The notes under the pieces: model-generated | The model's input: only the letters and a program-made list of their open reading frames with translations | Databases searched by the model: none | What the model was told of the DNA's origin: nothing | Translations under genes and position numbers: made by a program | Assembly (NCBI RefSeq): GCF_032854445.1 | Contig: NC_088298.1 | Span: 16,947,976-17,011,975, forward strand | Direction: 5' to 3' | Source of the DNA: Liolophura sinensis | Taxonomy: Eukaryota; Mollusca; Polyplacophora; Chitonida; Chitonidae | DNA: 64,000 bases | Part shown: one piece after another, positions 60,969-64,000 of the stretch | Layout: each line of letters begins with the position of its first letter | Position numbering within the stretch: position 1 is the first letter of the stretch

Positions 60969-62046
60969 TGTATTAGAAAGGTCCATAGCGTCGATATGTA
61001 TCAATATCTGTGTGTAGGATTTGTTAGGATCTGAGGCGTGACGAAAACTCGTCACGTGGGCGAAAAGATGTGCTTCATATGAATTAAGTCAGCAATGTCA
61101 CTGTGATTAATAGTAAATGGACAGAATCGAACCATAGCTAGAGACTCTCAGAGTTTACAGAGGACGAGGAATCTCTCTTTTTTTCACTTCAAACGAGTAT
61201 TCTTCAGCATGGACGATACTGGGAAGAATATACATTTTTTTGCTTTTGACTTTTAATTATGTCGGCTATAAAAAGTTCTGTTTATTTCTATGTTCGGTGT
61301 TTACCACTGTACTATATATGTTTTAGCTTTTACAACGGCAATCAGGTTTATGCAGTATAAGTATATATATTTAAGTATCATGCCACATTATAGTGACATC
61401 ATGCAGGCGAACCCGTTCCCTTTTCTTTGTCTGTCTCGTTACTGCTCCACGACAAGCGAGGCAGCAAGAAGAAGTTAATTTTTGTAAAGTCTGTTTTATC
61501 ACCAGTTTGATACCAGATCTCCCGACTTCGAGGCAACCCGAAGCAGTTGCAGGAACCCAGAGAATCTGGATAACAAACCTCACAAATGTCTCAAAATACC
61601 TGAAAGACTTCCTAGCTTACACAGACGGTCGAAGCTGTGAGAGCTGTATTCCAGCCTGCGACTTCATTGACTAGGGGTCCATTGAATTTCGTTCAAACGT
61701 TAGCTTAGTATATGTTACAAGTAATAACAGAAAATTTATACGAAAAATATTTCATGTAGTATTTCATTTTGATTCCATTTACGTTCAAGGGGATGCTTTG
61801 AATATTGAATTTGCTTTCGATTCTTCCTTCTGTGAAAGCCCGGCTTGAACCACAAACAATACCTGTTTACTCGGACTTCCGTCTTGGGAATGGAACGCCT
61901 GAATTATTACATACACAACTTGCTTGATTACCATCCTTGACTTCCTATGACCATTTTCATCTAAAAGTATATATTTAAATACAGCTCTTTCCTTTAAATT
62001 GTAATGTACAATTGCTCTTCGTGTAAACCATGTATTTGATACTTAC

Positions 62047-62202
62047 TCTCACAATAATACACGCGTGGATTAGATCCAGTCACTACTCTGCGACCTCCGT
62101 AACCTTCTTTACATTTACAATGGTAATTACTTGAAGAAAAAACACTCGACGAGCAATAGGTTCCATATCCACACTGACCTTTACAGTCGTCAGCTTGCAA
62201 GC
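62047..62202 (-). CDS. Gene B exon 2: atypical EGF-like module
   Basis: 156 nt, acceptor ATAACAG, donor GAGA|GTAAGT. Same six-Cys pattern as gene A exon 2, with KEGYGG where gene A has KEEYGG. Confidence 0.75.
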
Positions 62203-63544
62203 CTGTTATAAAAGACAAGAGGCATAAAAAACATTTTACAACACAGCATATTTTGTTACAACTTACAATTTCAGATATTTAAAAACTATAATTGTCTGTA
62301 TGCAAAACCAAAGACTCCGTTTCGCTTTAGAAAATTTTCCATCAAATCCGATGTTTTAGTTAAGTCGAGTTTAATGAAAACATACTACAGAAATAACCGA
62401 ACCAGTCACGGAGAAATGGCGCTAAATATAAAAGTCAACGTACATCTTCTCCTAATTTGATATTATGGCTGACAACATGAAAACCAAACCTGTTACTGAA
62501 CTGAGCGCATGTTCACATGTCTGTACTTTTTGGTTGTTATACGGTATGACAAATATGGAAAAATGTCACCCGGCAATGAGCAGCAGCATGTTATAAAAGA
62601 TAGGAGGCATAAAATACATTGTACAACTAAATATTTTATAATGAACCTTGTGCAACATAGCTTATATAAATTTGAACAAAGTATACCTCAAAACTGCGCG
62701 AAAAAATGTGGCAAAACTTAATGAGCACTTGTAAGGAAAACGATTGTACCAAGAACGAAATTGATGCCTATGTCACCATGTAACACCAATCAGTTCATCT
62801 TCCACCAATAAAAAATAAGAATAAAAAGTTCGTGAGTAACTCGCCACAGGTCGCTGGTTTACAATGGGCACTCTAGTTTCCTCCAAACGTTAAAGTGACC
62901 GATGTCTTGTACTCGAAAACTTTTTGCGTGGACTAAGCATGTGAGAAAGTTAATCAGAAATTAACAGATTTAGTGAATTCTCCCGCGCCATCTGTTAGCG
63001 CACAATGGTAATTGCCTGTCGGCCACTTACCTGTGAGAGTTGTTAGAAATAAGCCTTTAATTCCTTGTTTCGACTGACTTTCCGAAGGTTTCATTTACTG
63101 CCATCCGGTTTGGGGATGGGAACGAATAATCCTGTGTACGTTTGATACATGGACATTTGGGCTGTTTGTACATTCAGGGCTACATATTTGTAATACATGC
63201 TGTCCGGACGACGCTCACCTTCCGTGAGCTAACTCCTCCTGATTTCTGGTTAGCTGATTTGGTTAGCTGATTTACTTGAAATAATCGGGTGAATGACTTC
63301 TGGGGTCAAAACCTCCCTTTTCCCAAACATGTATTGTAATAAATTTTCTTTTATAAAGTGTGAAGGACGTTATCGGTGTCAGAATATCGGAAGATGACGC
63401 TACTTACGAGAAATGAGAATGAAGTGAAAAACTGATTCACGTATTTTTGATGAGAGCCGTTAAACAGCCTCTTTAAATATTGACCGTCCTCCGTATTAGG
63501 TCATTTTTTAAATTCATTGTTAAAATCTACCAGTCTAAAGTGAT

Positions 63545-63715
63545 ACCATGACACGACCCGATAGACGATGACAAGAAGCGATCAGATGATGATATGGAAC
63601 CATAAGACAATGACAAGAAGCGGTGAGATAATAACACAAAACCATGGGACAATGGCAAGAAACACTGATACGATGATACGAAACCATGGCACGTTGGGAA
63701 GAAGTGATGATACAA
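63545..63715 (-). repeat. Same minisatellite, contracted, right arm
   Basis: Reverse-complement units with ACAAGAAGCG and AAACCATGG. Confidence 0.7.
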
Positions 63716-63724
63716 GGATAACTA

Positions 63725-63800
63725 TGGGAAGAATGATTCCTGGGTCATTGCGCTGCGCTAATGCGCTAAGCAACTGAGCCACGGAGGCCCCGGAAGGTTT
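63725..63800 (-). mobile_element. SINE-A head fragment
   Basis: CCTGGGTCATTGCGCTGCGC to GAGCCACGGAGGCCCC. Confidence 0.65.
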
Positions 63801-64000
63801 GGAGTTCAAACATATAGTCTACTGGCATTGCATTCCGATATAGTAGCATAGGTAATATTAACAAAATTTTCATAACTGGCTTCACCTATAATTTAGAACC
63901 ACACCTGCCTAAAGTAATTCGGGTTAAGGCTGTGCATTAGGTTGTCTATTCCCGTCTTTCAGGTGACGATTCGTTTGCAAACCGCTTAGCGTGATCTTCG

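Larger units (their letters stand above)
50590..62202 (-). pseudogene. Gene B: inverted EGF-receptor paralogue with expanded ectodomain and broken tail
   Basis: Mirror copy of gene A. Exons, from 5': 62047-62202, 59704-59823, four cbEGF exons (58115-58246, 56669-56800, 55711-55842, 54752-54883), linker 52467-52508, TM 51542-51632, tail 50590-51258. All ectodomain exons keep phase and splice sites. The TM exon is 9 nt shorter and its donor GT is gone; a GTGAGT five bases upstream could substitute but shifts the frame. The tail has a 29-nt deletion giving a stop at 51111-51113, a Trp-to-stop change, and a 1-nt insertion. The signal-peptide exon should lie just beyond 64000. It may be a pseudogene or encode a tail-less membrane form. 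Confidence 0.75.
44285..64000 (-). repeat. Right arm of giant imperfect palindrome (runs off the window)
   Basis: Inverted copy of the left arm. The last 200 bases still match 16.69-16.88 kb, so the arm continues beyond 64000. Right-only material includes two extra cbEGF units, a partial MITE-F copy, and a SINE head at 63.73-63.80 kb. Confidence 0.85.

Overview
The window looks like animal nuclear DNA from an invertebrate. It is AT-rich and intron-rich, with symmetric phase-1 EGF-module exons, many tRNA-derived SINEs, palindromic MITEs and minisatellites. There is no bacterial-style operon, rRNA gene or CRISPR array. The commonest SINE, with a CCTCCGTGGC tRNA-like head and a 3' domain ending near GTACGGCGTAAAACACCAAT, is of a kind I associate with molluscs and other lophotrochozoans. 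A bivalve or other mollusc is my best guess, but it is not proven here.

Layout. (1) 1-16.0 kb holds no gene I can support. It is a repeat landscape: a CGAAAG-rich foldback element at 2.1-2.6 kb, SINE clusters, a decayed LINE C-terminus near 7.2-7.8 kb, a hairpin MITE with AP-1-like motifs near 8.8-9.1 kb, and a 1.3 kb satellite with 46/50-bp units at 13.7-15.0 kb. (2) 16.06-29.0 kb (+) carries gene A, whose eight coding exons close into a 473-residue type I membrane protein. It has a signal peptide, two atypical EGF modules, two calcium-binding-type EGF modules, one transmembrane helix, and a 233-residue tail with a duplicated YxELYxNHK motif. (3) 44.3-64.0 kb is an inverted, diverged copy of 16.7-39.5 kb. 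It carries gene B (-) at 50.6-62.2 kb. Its ectodomain exons are open and its cbEGF exon has expanded from two to four copies. Its TM-exon splice donor and cytoplasmic tail are broken. Gene B's signal-peptide exon should lie just past the right edge of the window. (4) 39.5-44.3 kb is the unpaired spacer of this giant palindrome. It holds a minisatellite, a MITE, SINEs and one candidate Cys-rich exon (-).

The main result is a very large imperfect inverted duplication of a short EGF-receptor gene. One copy keeps a complete tyrosine-motif tail. The other gained ectodomain modules and lost the tail, as expected for a pseudogene or a tail-less decoy-like receptor. Exon calls rest on splice sites, phase continuity, Cys spacing and comparison of the two arms. 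No database search was possible, and very small extra phase-1 exons could have been missed.
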